Origin: Hortaea werneckii
Lineage: Eukaryota; Ascomycota; Dothideomycetes; Mycosphaerellales; Teratosphaeriaceae
Direction: 5' to 3'
DNA length: 64,000 bases
Assembly: GCA_037044905.1 (NCBI GenBank)
Contig: JBAOKB010000117.1
Location: 62,001-126,000 of the forward strand
A program made the position numbers and the translations under genes. Shown piece after piece: positions 22,402 through 32,417 of the stretch (positions are counted from its first letter, which is position 1; the number at the start of each line of letters is the position of its first letter). Below the pieces are notes generated by a model. That model was not told the origin of the DNA and ran no database searches. It was given only the letters and a program-made list of their open reading frames with translations.

Positions 22402-22777
22402 ATGTGTCGTACATTCTACTGGAGTTCCCTTCACTGTGGACACTCCTGGTCCATGACCCAGCCCGAGATACCAGGGACTACACACAGAGTCTAACAAGAG
22501 CCTGTGCAGGATCGAGCTAGACCAACCCTGCGCCGACGGCATGGACCTCCTCACCTGTCCCAACTTCGCGGACGACCAACCTAGCGGGCCGGCAGAGATG
22601 CCGCGATTCTCGCTCCGTAGGTGGGCATGTACTGGTGAGTGTCCTCGCTGCGACTGTGCCGAGTACGATCTGCGGAGGCGGAGGATGTGTAACATACGGA
22701 GGTGCGGATGGAGGGTGGGGGTTGGAGCTGGCAAAAGGGATCCGGGATGCGATGTTGTTTGCTGCGTCGCGATGTAA
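22402..22777 (+). CDS. Small conserved fungal Cys-rich protein, 104 aa
   Basis: Two exons, 22402-22448 and 22510-22777, give a closed 104-residue frame. The 61-nt intron contains a TCTAAC branch point. The spliced product starts MCRTFYWSSLHCGHSWIELD and then shows paired cysteines (PCADGMDLLTCPNF, WACTGECPRCDCAEYD) and ends CDVVCCVAM. The Cys/His spacing (C-x9-CGH, C-x8-CP, CPRCD) suggests zinc binding. I recognise this layout from unnamed small fungal proteins that also end in a CC-x-x-M-like tail. There is no signal peptide, so it is not an obvious secreted effector. Neither exon alone gives a sensible protein, which explains why simple frame scans miss it. A GTGAGT inside exon 2 is an alternative donor. 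Confidence 0.65.
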
Positions 22778-23278
22778 GATAAGGAGGACCAACTACAGAA
22801 GTTCGCCACTCGGTACAGTGTCTACGAAGAGTCTTGTAACAAGAAGTGCGTGTATGGTGTGTTGATCTGGTACGGATTTGTTACTCCTTTGATCGCTGTA
22901 TTACATATGCTCTTGCTCGCTGGAGGAACGGATCAGACGGGACCTCACTTCTGGAAGCTATCACGTGATGAACAATCTGCTTATCCTTCTCCAGGTACTT
23001 AATAGCTGCGAACACGATTGAAAGACCCAAAAATCAAACTCGGACTGACATTAACATGCCTGCCTTCTTAGGACCCAGAAATCATAAACATCGATCGAAG
23101 GTCCTGGACCTACAAGCCGCTTTCATAAGACTCCCACGACAATCACTAAACAAGCGCAGAAGCAACACCCCATCCACCTCACCTCCCAACACCAAACGCG
23201 CCTTCCTTCCCTCGCTCCCCACCCCCCTCCCCTCTCCCCCTCTTCCCCACTTCGTCTCCCACCCCAAAGCCCCCTCCC
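22778..23278. other. Intergenic region, pyrimidine-rich toward the right
   Basis: Plus-strand sequence from about 23160 is very C/T-rich with many CCCC tracts. An ATG-started frame at 23056-23442 is proline-rich low-complexity sequence, not called as a gene. Confidence 0.4.
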
Positions 23279-24127
23279 CTACCGTCCCTCACTCCCCACC
23301 GCCAAACCCTCCCGCCCCGCTTCCCTTCCCTCCTCAGTCAAAAACCGCCACAACCCCATGGAAAACAACCTCTCGTCGCCCCACCACCCTCTCAACCGCG
23401 CCCCGCTCTTCTCCAATAGCAGACACCCCGTCTTCCGACTAATGGCGCCTTTGAGCTTCGGGTCGCGTTTGAGTGTATTCCGGCTGGGGAATCCTTTGCT
23501 GGAGGGAGATGAGGAGGGAGTTCGGCCGCTAGGAGGTTTGTCGTCGTCGTTGTTGGTTTTGGCGCTCGGCTTCCTCCCTCGAGGGTTGCGCGGGAGGTGG
23601 TTGATGTAGTGTGCCAGCTCCACGAGGTCGTCGGGGATGGGTGGCTGAGACGCGGTTTCCGGCTGGGGTTGCGTGATGCGTTTCTGCCTGTATGGTAGGG
23701 GGGTTGGTGGTGGGTTCTTCGTTTCGGGGGAACAGGGTTGGATGAAGGGGATTGTGCGATGCCAGGCGCTGGATCTAATGGGGATTTCTTTGGTGTGGTT
23801 GATTTTGGTGTGGGAGGTGGGTAGGCTTATCCGGTTTCTTTCTGTGTCTTTGCGGTGCTGCATCAGCGTCTGCGAGGGAGCTTTCAGACGATGGGGAATT
23901 TGGGTAGATTTCTGATCTAGAACCCTTCGACGGCGGTGGTGGGGATATCTGTGGACCATCATGTCTTTGCCGATGCCTTCGTAAGTCAATTCTAGAGTCT
24001 TTATGAAGCTGGACATTATGAGCAAGTTGAGCTGCTTGTCAGCCATGGAAATGTAGTAGCATGAGACCGCCGCCGACCCTTTATCTTGTCTTTTGAAAGC
24101 ACCAGTAGGCAACCAACGGTATCTCAT
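23279..24127 (-). CDS. Possible hypothetical protein, low complexity
   Basis: An open frame of about 282 codons from ATG 24127; ATGs at 24046 or 24016 are alternatives. The product is basic, rich in Pro/Arg/Ser/His, with no recognised domain. Possible ordered pieces are MSSFIKTLELTYEGIGKDMM near the start and DDLVELAHYINHLPRNPRGR and MGLWRFLTEEGREAGREGL near the end. It overlaps a proline-rich plus-strand frame; at most one is coding. A real gene is possible but not secure. Confidence 0.3.
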   Translation of the reverse strand: MRYRWLPTGAFKRQDKGSAAVSCYYISMADKQLNLLIMSSFIKTLELTYEGIGKDMMVHRYPHHRRRRVLDQKSTQIPHRLKAPSQTLMQHRKDTERNRISLPTSHTKINHTKEIPIRSSAWHRTIPFIQPCSPETKNPPPTPLPYRQKRITQPQPETASQPPIPDDLVELAHYINHLPRNPRGRKPSAKTNNDDDKPPSGRTPSSSPSSKGFPSRNTLKRDPKLKGAISRKTGCLLLEKSGARLRGWWGDERLFSMGLWRFLTEEGREAGREGLAVGSEGR

Positions 24128-24876
24128 TCTCCAGAAGTACAATGCAAGTTATGTTGGGCTTTCACGTATTTAACCTTTGTCGTGATCCATGGGTTGCTCG
24201 TGGAACGCTTCAAACTATGAGAAACGATAGGGAAACTTTTAAATCATGCATGAAGTGGAAGTGAATACTAGACTTCGCATTGGCAACAAGAACGCTGTTC
24301 CACGACAAAAGACGGCGAGTTCACTTCACATTAGAAGGTGGGAAAAAGAACCCTAAGACATGAGTCCGCTCACATTGTAAGTACTGTTTCAGGTCCGGAT
24401 CTGCTCGATATCAAGCACCAATGCTTTTGCATACTGGGCCAAGATTTGAAGAAGCGCCTTTTGTTGCCATTTCGACTGGAAAAAAATTGTGAAATAGTAC
24501 TAGTAGCAATTGCAGTCGTTGTCGAATATCTAAAGCCAGCGCTGAGACAGCTGTTTCTATTTGAGAGTCATCACTGAAAACATCCAGCTCATACCAAAAT
24601 GCTCTGACATAACAGCGTTGTACTCGATAAGTAGAGTTATAAAGCACCATCTGAGAACGACAAAAAGCTGATGTAGGTAAAGTCCCAATTGTTGAAATAC
24701 CCGTTCTCTAGATAGCTGGGTACGTCATAGTTCCAGCGGCTTGCGTTTTCGCCGGCGAATAGCCGCCATAAGTGTGCTGGCGTCTCTTTTGTTTGAAGAT
24801 GTAAGGTGCCCTCATATCCGAGCCAACTCCATCAGATCCTGAAAAGCCAGACCTCGCTGTTACCCTGCCCGAGAAA
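24128..24876. other. Divergent intergenic region, no gene seen
   Basis: Spacer upstream of the alpha/beta hydrolase gene. Only short unrelated frames. Confidence 0.5.
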
Positions 24877-25671
24877 ATGCCTTTCGCGACTGTGAATGAC
24901 CATGTACTGCACTACACCGACACTGCACCAGGACAAGACAACGGCAAGCCGCCAATAATGATGGTACACGGCCTCGGATCGTCCCAGAACTTCTATATGC
25001 CGGCCATAGCGAGGCTCCAAGGCTATCGTTGCGTTGCGATGGACACCTATGGTGCCGGTCGATCAAAATCGAAAGGCGAGAACCTCACTCTTGCGCAACT
25101 AGCAGAGGACGTGGTGGGGTTGATGGATCATCTGCGAATTCGCAAAGCCGTCATTGCAGGCCATTCGATGGGAGGGACTATGGTGTGTACCATTGCTGCC
25201 GCTCATCCATATCGGGTTGCGGGTATTGTGGCGATTGGACCTGTGAATCCGAAGTCGGTGCCCTTGCAAGCATTCCAGAGCCGGATCGATACGGTGATGA
25301 AAGACGGAATGGAGCCGTTGGCGAATAGTATTCCTCTCTCAGCGACTGGGTCAAGGAGTACTCCTCTGCATCGCGCTTTCATTCGTGAGCTGCTACTAAG
25401 CCAGGAACCGAAAGGCTATGCGTCTCATTGTGGAGCCATTCTGGGCATGCAGGAACCGCAGGGAGGGTTTGAGGCCGTGAAATGTCCTGTTGTCATCCTG
25501 GCGGGGGAGGACGATAAGTCCGCGCCACTCGAGGGATGCCAGTATATTCAGACACATCTAGGCAGCAGCAGGAAAGATTTGAAGACTCTGAAGGGAGTCG
25601 GACACTGGCACTGCATTGAAGCCGGTGATGAAGTGGCCCAGGAGATTGATGCTTTCTGCGCTGCTTTGTAG
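24877..25671 (+). CDS. Alpha/beta hydrolase (esterase / enol-lactonase-like)
   Basis: 264 residues, single exon. The oxyanion loop is MVHGLGSSQNF, the nucleophile elbow IAGHSMGGTMVC carries the Ser, the acid residue is in VVILAGEDDKSAP, and the His is in LKGVGHWHCIEAGDEV. DTYGAGRSKSKG is the usual D-x-x-G-x-G-x-S segment. The size and lack of signal peptide suggest a cytosolic enzyme of the 3-oxoadipate enol-lactonase/epoxide-hydrolase-like type. The substrate is unknown. Its 3' end lies 44 bases from the stop of HAUS1 on the other strand. Confidence 0.88.
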   Translation: MPFATVNDHVLHYTDTAPGQDNGKPPIMMVHGLGSSQNFYMPAIARLQGYRCVAMDTYGAGRSKSKGENLTLAQLAEDVVGLMDHLRIRKAVIAGHSMGGTMVCTIAAAHPYRVAGIVAIGPVNPKSVPLQAFQSRIDTVMKDGMEPLANSIPLSATGSRSTPLHRAFIRELLLSQEPKGYASHCGAILGMQEPQGGFEAVKCPVVILAGEDDKSAPLEGCQYIQTHLGSSRKDLKTLKGVGHWHCIEAGDEVAQEIDAFCAAL

Positions 25672-25715
25672 CTTGGGTGCGGAGTGGTAGATCATCATGT
25701 ACCAGAAGAAAGCGC

Positions 25716-26573
25716 TCATTGGTTCGCAAGCATATCTTCAAAAAGAGCGTCACGTCTAGCGGTGAGCCGTCGTAAGTTCGCTCGAGCTTCATCCAACTCG
25801 GCTCTTGCAGCTCGAGGGTCAGAAGGCAAGCTGTCGAAAGCGGAAAGCTCGACTTCCCGCTCTCTGAATTCCATCCTTTGCTTTTGATTTTCTCGTGACT
25901 TCGAAGACACACTTTCCAGCAAAGAGCTGACTCCCGAAGCATTCCGAATTGCACTCAGGCGCTCGTCGTACTCTGCCAGCTTGGCCCTCAAGTGCTTGGC
26001 ATTGCGCGCCCACTCAGAAGTCTGTTGTGGTAAGTCGGTGGGTACGGTGAATTCTTTGTTTTGTAGCGTATGCAAGATATTCCTCAGTCGAGAGTGCTCC
26101 TGTCTTAGGTTGTTGTATTGAGATTCTGCTCGTTTGATCTGTTCACTTGCGGTAAATTGGTCATCTTGTAGACTGCAGACCTTTGATGCAGCTTCAAGGA
26201 TATTGCTAGCACCCAGAGCAGCAAAGCTTCCTGATAGACTGTCTAGGTATTCTGCAGCCTGGGCATCTAGACTTTCAAGCAACTCCTGATAGAGACCCTC
26301 GTCTTCGGGAGTCCGCTTGGGACTCGTATGCAGCGCTTGCTTCTCCACTTTGTCGATCAAGCTGCGCTGTTCATCGGCACCCTCATTTGCAGTGGCGAGA
26401 GTGAGTAGAGCCTGGAGTGTTTCTTCATTCCGTTCAAACGTAGGGATTCGCTTGCCGTATTTCTTTCCAAGCCACGCATCTACTGACGCCCAGTCCTTGG
26501 CTTGCGCCTGTTGTGCGCGAGCCTTAGAGGGCGAGAAGAGCGCCGTGGCAGTCCAATCACCAGGACTGTTCAT
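25716..26573 (-). CDS. HAUS augmin-like complex subunit 1
   Basis: 285 residues from ATG 26573; a longer frame upstream has no ATG. The N-terminal signature FSPSKARAQQAQAKDWASVD, then AWLGKKYGKRIPTFERNEET and LQALLTLATANEGADEQRSL, matches fungal HAUS1. The remaining 200 residues are heptad-rich coiled coil. Augmin recruits gamma-tubulin to existing microtubules to nucleate branches inside the spindle. Fungal augmin is patchy and is missing from yeasts, which supports a filamentous ascomycete. The gene is head to head with ski3 across 269 bases, so the two share a promoter region. Confidence 0.85.
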   Translation of the reverse strand: MNSPGDWTATALFSPSKARAQQAQAKDWASVDAWLGKKYGKRIPTFERNEETLQALLTLATANEGADEQRSLIDKVEKQALHTSPKRTPEDEGLYQELLESLDAQAAEYLDSLSGSFAALGASNILEAASKVCSLQDDQFTASEQIKRAESQYNNLRQEHSRLRNILHTLQNKEFTVPTDLPQQTSEWARNAKHLRAKLAEYDERLSAIRNASGVSSLLESVSSKSRENQKQRMEFREREVELSAFDSLPSDPRAARAELDEARANLRRLTARRDALFEDMLANQ

Positions 26574-26842
26574 TGAAGTATCCTGTATGGCTTTGCCACA
26601 CGAATGTCGAATTGTAAGGGGATGGATTTGGATACACTGCACGTGTAAAGGGAAGGTGCATGCTAGCGTCGGGTATTCCCGCCACTAGATCTCGAATGGC
26701 AAACGTCAGTATGTCCGCAACGTCTTCACGTTCTGAACGTTGTTGGTGGCGACGACACCAACCGCGAGAATATAACATGGCGGCTCTGGAGACTGAATGC
26801 TAACGCAAAAGGACCATCGTATCTACGAAGCAGGTCGCAAGC

Positions 26843-29800
26843 ATGTCGACTAAAGCCAACCTCAAGGCTGCGAAAGCTGCACTTGACGCACAGGATTGGG
26901 ACAAGGTAGTGATCGAGGCCCAGATAGTACTCGCCTCGGATAGTCAGAACTTCTTCGCCAGACTATTCCTCGGTCGCGCTTTGGAGAAACAAGAAAAGTA
27001 CGATGAAGCGGAGAAGACCTACCAAGCGGCCGCAAAGTCAAAGCCGGAGGACAGCCAGCCATGGCTTGGTCTCTGCAGTGTATACGAAGCACAGGGCTCC
27101 AAGAAGGTCGACGAGTATCGTGAAGCGTCTGTGAAAGCTGCAGAAATCTTTGCCAACGCCGACGACAAGCATAGATGCCAGACCACGATCGACAAACTGA
27201 CCACATTTGCCAAGCAAAACGGTAGCACTGCCCAGTACAAACGTGTCCTGGAAGTGCTGCTCCCTGGAAGCCCAGTCTACGACTGCTTAGAAGGGCGTAT
27301 CCCGCACGCATCTCACACGTACATGCGGCTGGCCGAAATCACCGAGGAGGAAGAGGCGCAGCGCATCAAGCAGCAGATCAGTGAGCGCAGAACTCGAATT
27401 GGAGCTAGGCTTGGTCAAGTCACCACGGACGTAAAGCGAGAGGTTCTTGGGAACAGCAATTTGGAAAGCTTGTACCGAGAGGTCATCAATTGGGCCGGCG
27501 ACGATGAAATGCGGCGGCAGTATGAAGAAAAGCTGCTGCAACGCACCTACGAGTACTTGACGATCCTGCCTCCAGAGCGGAAGGGAGAGAAACTTGATCA
27601 AGTGCTCGATCAAGCAGAAGGCATGGTTATAATTCATCACGGCTTTGAGCTAGCTTGGAACCTGGTCCTAGAAACTCGAGATCTGGACGATATGCGTGAC
27701 CTGGACGTCAATATTCTGCGGGAATTTGTCGTCTTTTTCCAAGAGTCAGGCTTGGCCAAAATCGTTCAGGGCTGGCTCACAAGCGAGTTGAGCCCTTTCC
27801 CGCTGCCCGAGAAGAAGGATGACGATGCGGATGAGGACATCTGGAGCAAGAATGTTACACCTGAAGACCGTTTGGTACTGATGACGGAAGGTCTAGCGAA
27901 AGCCGAAGAGTCTCCCTTCGCTCATCGCCTTGTCGCAGATCACTATCTCCACCTTGAAGAGCATGAAAGCGCTGCAGAGACCGCACGAGCAGGATTGAAA
28001 GCAGTGTCCTTAGCATCTCAGAGGCTGGGTATGAGCATGCAAAATACCAAAGATGCGCTGAACAGTACGCTCGCCACGGCACTAGTCCATGTGCAGGCCC
28101 CGAGAAACCACGCAGAAGCACGCAGACTGTTCGAAGACATTTTGCAGAGAAAGCCTCGCTGGACACCGGCATTAATTGGTCTTGGGCTGATCCTTGAAGA
28201 AGCCGAGGAGTACCAAAATGCCGTAGACTATTTCACAAAAGCTTTGCAGGAAGACGAGGGCAATGTGCATATCGGCACCGAATTGGCTTGGTGTCGCGCG
28301 CTTTGCGGGAATTATGAGCAAGCCAGAGAAGAACTGGAGTCGTATCTACCATCCTTGAAGGTAGATAATCCGCGATCTCGAGATCTCCGAGCACAGGTCC
28401 TCTATCGGATTGGCCAGTGTATCTGGGAACTCGACACATCAAAATCCGCTCGGCGGTCACGCGAGGGCGCCTACGCTCGCTTCCTCTCGGCCATCAAGAC
28501 GAACGTCAACTTCCCTCCGGCTTACACGAGTCTTGGAATTTATTACACCGACTATGCGAAGGACAAGAAGCGTGCGCGGCAGTGCTTCCAGAAAGCATTT
28601 GAGTTGTCCCCTGCCGAAACGTATGCCGCGGAACGACTTGCCAAATCATTCGCTGATCAAGGTGACTGGGACATTGTCGAGGTGATAGCGCAGCGTGTTG
28701 TCGATTCAGGTCGTGCACGACCACCACCCGGCTCTAAGAGAAAAGGGCTAAGCTGGCCGTATTCGGCGCTTGGTGTTGTGCAGATGAATAGACAAGACTA
28801 CCAGACGGCGATTACATCCTTCCTGGCGGCTCTGCGCATTGCACCAGACGACTATCAATCCTACGTTGGTCTGGGTGAGAGCTATCACAATTCTGGTCGC
28901 TACAACTCTGCGCTGCGGACCTTCAACCATGCTCTTCAGCCACCAGAAGGCTTTCCTATGCGTGTATCGGGGGAGACGTGGTTTGCCAAGTACATGCTGG
29001 CCAACGTGCATCGTGAGCTTGGTGATTACGATGATGCCATTCAGGGTCTTCAGGAGGTTCTTGAAGAGCGTAACAATGAGTTTGGTGTGCTCATGTCTCT
29101 TCTTCAAAGTTTTGTCGAAAAGGCATGGAGATGTCTTGAGACAGGGCTTTATGGTCAGGCCGCCGACAGCGCGAAGCAAGCCATCGATATCGCAGCGCAG
29201 ATTGTCGAACAAAGGCCCCAGGCGTTCAATCTGTGGAAGGCAGTAGGCGATGCCAGCATGCTGGTCTCATGGGTACAGTCTGCAAACGACGACTTTCCGC
29301 TGCAGACTGTCAACTCACTACTAGCCACATCGGGCTCCGACGGTGTGTATGATCTACTCGCGGACGTCGACCGGCTCGGCCAGGGCAATGTTGAGGCCAA
29401 AGGTGACGCAACTAAAGAAACGCTCCCGGCAACCATCAAGACTGGCATCCTTGCCTACAAGCGCGCCATTCTCACCAGTACACACGAGATTCACGCGCAA
29501 GCAGTAGCATGGTACAACCTTGGCTGGGCCGAACACCGTGCTTTCGTCTGCAGCGATCAAAAGGCCGGAAAGAGATATCTGAGGGCGGCAGTCCGATGTT
29601 TCAAACGTGCCATCGAGCTCGAAGCCGGTAATGCTGAATTCTGGAACGCCCTTGGTGTCGTCACTACCATTCTCAATCCCAAGGTCGCACAGCATTCCTT
29701 CGTCCGCTCGCTGCATCTCAATGAGCTGAACGCAAAGGTTTGGGCCAATCTTGGAGTACTTTATATGCTTCAGGATGACCTCAAGTTGGCACATCAGGCA

Positions 29801-31051
29801 TTTGGGAAAGCACAATCTACCGATCCTGAGTATGCTCACGCATGGGTCGGCGAAGGACTTATTGCTCTCTTACTGGGAGAAGCAGAGGAGTCACTCAACC
29901 ATTTCACCCATGCCTTTGAAATCTCGGACTCTGCTTCAACCATCTCCAAACGGCAATATACCCTGTCAAGTTTCGATCACCTCCTGACTGCCCAACACAC
30001 ATCCAACGACCTGACTCAGCTGATCCAACCTGTTTTCGCTCTCGAACAACTGCGCATCCAGACTCCCGCAGACGTGCCCTACCGTCACCTTGCCGCACTG
30101 CTCCAAGAACGTATAGGCAGTCTACTGACGGCCATCGAAACCCTCACCAACCTCTGCACTCTTGCCGAAACAGAATACGAACAAAGCGAAAGCCTCACGG
30201 CTCTAGGTCGTTTCGCTCAAGCCAAGTCCGACCTAGCCCGCTGTCAACTCGCCACCTCCTCTTTCCACGCAGCAGCAGAAAATGCCACAACAGCTCTCGA
30301 CCTGACCTCAGACGCCACCTCACCCAACGACATCGGCTTCAACTCCCCAGACTCCCTCACCAGACTCCGCCTCTCCTCCCACCTCGTCGCCGGCCTTGCC
30401 CAACATAATCTCCAAAAAGGCAGCCCCGAAGCCATCACCATGTTCCGGTCCGCACTAGAAGAGAGCCAATCCAACCCCGACGTCGTCTGTCTCTTAGTCC
30501 AAGTCCTCTGGGCGCATGGCGGGAGAGAAGAGAAGAGCGTAGCGCGCGAACAACTCCTCGAAGCTGTAGAGAAACACCCGGAACACATCGGATGCGTGAC
30601 GCTCTTAGGCGCTATCGCCGCTCTAGACGACGATACCGAAACTGTCGAAGCTATTAGTGAGGACCTCCTAACTTTACGGACGAAGATCGATGACGGGATG
30701 CAGAATACCGGGATCTCCAACCTCCTCTCCGCATTTGCCGGCCTCTCATCCTCCGCCTCCGATGAAACGAATGCTGATCCCCAACTCCTCCAAGCCCAGA
30801 CCTCCTCCCTCCTGAACCCGAATAGCACACACTCCTGGACCCTCCTCGCGCAGCTGACAGGCGAGGGCTACGCGGCCGAAATGGCGCTCCAGACGGCCGA
30901 GAAGAGCGTCCCGCCTTCGGGAAAGATGGAAGCCGAAGGACTCGCGCGCGCTTTGGCGGGCGTGGGAACGGTCGGGGATGCGCAGCGGGCGGTCATGTTC
31001 GCGCCGTGGGAAAGCGCGGGCCGGAAGGCGTTTGTGGAGGCTTTGTCTTGA
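26843..31051 (+). CDS. Superkiller complex subunit Ski3 (TPR protein)
   Basis: A single 4.2-kb exon encoding 1402 residues made almost entirely of tetratricopeptide repeats. Ski3 (TTC37) is the scaffold of the cytosolic Ski2-Ski3-Ski8 complex that feeds mRNA 3'-5' into the exosome. The N-terminus (LKAAKAALDAQDWDKVVIEA, FFARLFLGRALEKQEKYDEA) is the conserved first TPR pair. Further clear repeats are PALIGLGLILEEAEEYQNAV, PAYTSLGIYYTDYAKDKKRA, SYVGLGESYHNSGRYNSALR and AKVWANLGVLYMLQDDLKLA. Length and repeat layout match the family. No intron is needed. The C-terminal 300 residues are more degenerate. Confidence 0.95.
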   Translation: MSTKANLKAAKAALDAQDWDKVVIEAQIVLASDSQNFFARLFLGRALEKQEKYDEAEKTYQAAAKSKPEDSQPWLGLCSVYEAQGSKKVDEYREASVKAAEIFANADDKHRCQTTIDKLTTFAKQNGSTAQYKRVLEVLLPGSPVYDCLEGRIPHASHTYMRLAEITEEEEAQRIKQQISERRTRIGARLGQVTTDVKREVLGNSNLESLYREVINWAGDDEMRRQYEEKLLQRTYEYLTILPPERKGEKLDQVLDQAEGMVIIHHGFELAWNLVLETRDLDDMRDLDVNILREFVVFFQESGLAKIVQGWLTSELSPFPLPEKKDDDADEDIWSKNVTPEDRLVLMTEGLAKAEESPFAHRLVADHYLHLEEHESAAETARAGLKAVSLASQRLGMSMQNTKDALNSTLATALVHVQAPRNHAEARRLFEDILQRKPRWTPALIGLGLILEEAEEYQNAVDYFTKALQEDEGNVHIGTELAWCRALCGNYEQAREELESYLPSLKVDNPRSRDLRAQVLYRIGQCIWELDTSKSARRSREGAYARFLSAIKTNVNFPPAYTSLGIYYTDYAKDKKRARQCFQKAFELSPAETYAAERLAKSFADQGDWDIVEVIAQRVVDSGRARPPPGSKRKGLSWPYSALGVVQMNRQDYQTAITSFLAALRIAPDDYQSYVGLGESYHNSGRYNSALRTFNHALQPPEGFPMRVSGETWFAKYMLANVHRELGDYDDAIQGLQEVLEERNNEFGVLMSLLQSFVEKAWRCLETGLYGQAADSAKQAIDIAAQIVEQRPQAFNLWKAVGDASMLVSWVQSANDDFPLQTVNSLLATSGSDGVYDLLADVDRLGQGNVEAKGDATKETLPATIKTGILAYKRAILTSTHEIHAQAVAWYNLGWAEHRAFVCSDQKAGKRYLRAAVRCFKRAIELEAGNAEFWNALGVVTTILNPKVAQHSFVRSLHLNELNAKVWANLGVLYMLQDDLKLAHQAFGKAQSTDPEYAHAWVGEGLIALLLGEAEESLNHFTHAFEISDSASTISKRQYTLSSFDHLLTAQHTSNDLTQLIQPVFALEQLRIQTPADVPYRHLAALLQERIGSLLTAIETLTNLCTLAETEYEQSESLTALGRFAQAKSDLARCQLATSSFHAAAENATTALDLTSDATSPNDIGFNSPDSLTRLRLSSHLVAGLAQHNLQKGSPEAITMFRSALEESQSNPDVVCLLVQVLWAHGGREEKSVAREQLLEAVEKHPEHIGCVTLLGAIAALDDDTETVEAISEDLLTLRTKIDDGMQNTGISNLLSAFAGLSSSASDETNADPQLLQAQTSSLLNPNSTHSWTLLAQLTGEGYAAEMALQTAEKSVPPSGKMEAEGLARALAGVGTVGDAQRAVMFAPWESAGRKAFVEALS

Positions 31052-31340
31052 GATTCCTGAGGGAGGGAGAAAGTAGGGGGTTTTAGGATTGTAGTGAAAG
31101 TAAAAAAGATTGAGATGATCAATCTAACTTGCGTTTTTCTCTCCGCACTCGGTTTATCATGGTCCTCTTTCCGGAAGTTTCGGTTCTTTTGCCTTGCCCT
31201 GCCTAACCGCAAAGTCCCCATTTCTTTTCTCCGCCCATTTTCTAAACCCCAAACAGGAACCATGCCCCTCCCGTCCGCCTCGTGCTCGATATGCGAGGTT
31301 TGCTAGTTCCGTGTTAGGAAGAATGTAAGTAGGGGCAGAA

Positions 31341-31381
31341 GAGGAAGAAAAAAAAAAAAAAGAAAAAGAAGAAGAAGAAGA
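31341..31381. repeat. Purine tract ending in (AAG)n
   Basis: About 40 bases of uninterrupted A/G: a 14-base A run, then GAAAAA and several AAG units. Confidence 0.85.
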
Positions 31382-31541
31382 ACGTTCTTGCTTTCCCAAG
31401 GCGTTAGCCGGCCCTATCAACGAATCCGCAGAAAACCTTTTTTTCCCCAAATGCCTTTGCTTACCGTCACACTCCCTTACTCTTCTTCCCGCTGGCTCGG
31501 ATCTCCGGGTGAACATCCATTTGATTTTTGGTTTTTGGTTG

Positions 31542-31565
31542 TTTCTTTCTTTCTTTCTTTCTTTC
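31542..31565. repeat. (TTTC)6 microsatellite
   Basis: Six TTTC units followed by CTCTCT. Non-coding. Confidence 0.9.
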
Positions 31566-32417
31566 TCTCTTGGCTCCCTGCTAATTCTTTTCTTTCAGTA
31601 TATCTGCACTTCCCGGATCGAACCAAATCGTTAAGAAGAATCTCCATTGTATGCATACTTGAAGAGAACGAAACTAGGGAAGATTGCTAGATGGACTAGC
31701 GGGTGCAGCGAGTCTTGAAGAATCCTCATTCTTTTTCTTTTCCATTTCTTTTCGGGGCGAGGGGTTAAGGTGGATCTCATCTACCCATCAGTAGCAAGAT
31801 TAAAGAAGATTTTACTTCCGATTTCGAACCGACGAGTGAGAGGCCTCTGAGGATTGTGAAAAGATACGAGGAGAAAGCTCTGCGACGAAAGAGGAGGACG
31901 AGGTAGGGTGAGAGATATATTCATACACGTATTTGATTCAAACGAAAATCGAAACAAAAAATAAAGAGATGAGAAAGTCTTCATTTAATACAATATCCCC
32001 TTCCCCCTTCCCCTCCCCTTTTCCGTCTTCCTCCCTCCCCCTTCTTCTTTCCTCCTACACTGCCCCCCCTTCCTCCTCCGACCCAAATGACACGCCCCTC
32101 TTAGCTGCGCCGATACCGGCTCCATCCTGCCAGTTCTGGCCTACTGATGCCATAGTTCGTGAGACGGAAGAAGAGAAGACGAAGAAGAGGAAAGATTATT
32201 TTCTCTCACCCTCCCTCCCTTGCTACGAATTTCCCATGAAAATCGAAACAACCACCCTTCCTCTTCATCCTTATGCTCCCTCCTCCCCTCCAAATAATCG
32301 TACACCGGGGAAAAAACCTCCTCATCCTCATCATCAGCAACAAACCGACCGAGAAGGAAGGGGAACCAGCCTATCCATGCGTTTCCCAGTTTTCACTTCC
32401 TCAATTCTTTTTCTTGC

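Larger units (their letters stand above)
31052..32417. other. Intergenic region with low-complexity tracts
   Basis: Spacer between the converging ends of ski3 and mam33. It is rich in simple sequence: an A/G tract near 31341-31381, a TTTC microsatellite at 31542-31565, and pyrimidine-rich sequence around 31995-32090 and 32190-32290. No coding frame supported. Confidence 0.6.

Noticed and set aside
23056..23442. Proline/serine-rich plus-strand frame with a true ATG
   Set aside because: Low-complexity C/T-rich DNA gives open frames by composition; no domain, and it overlaps another frame.
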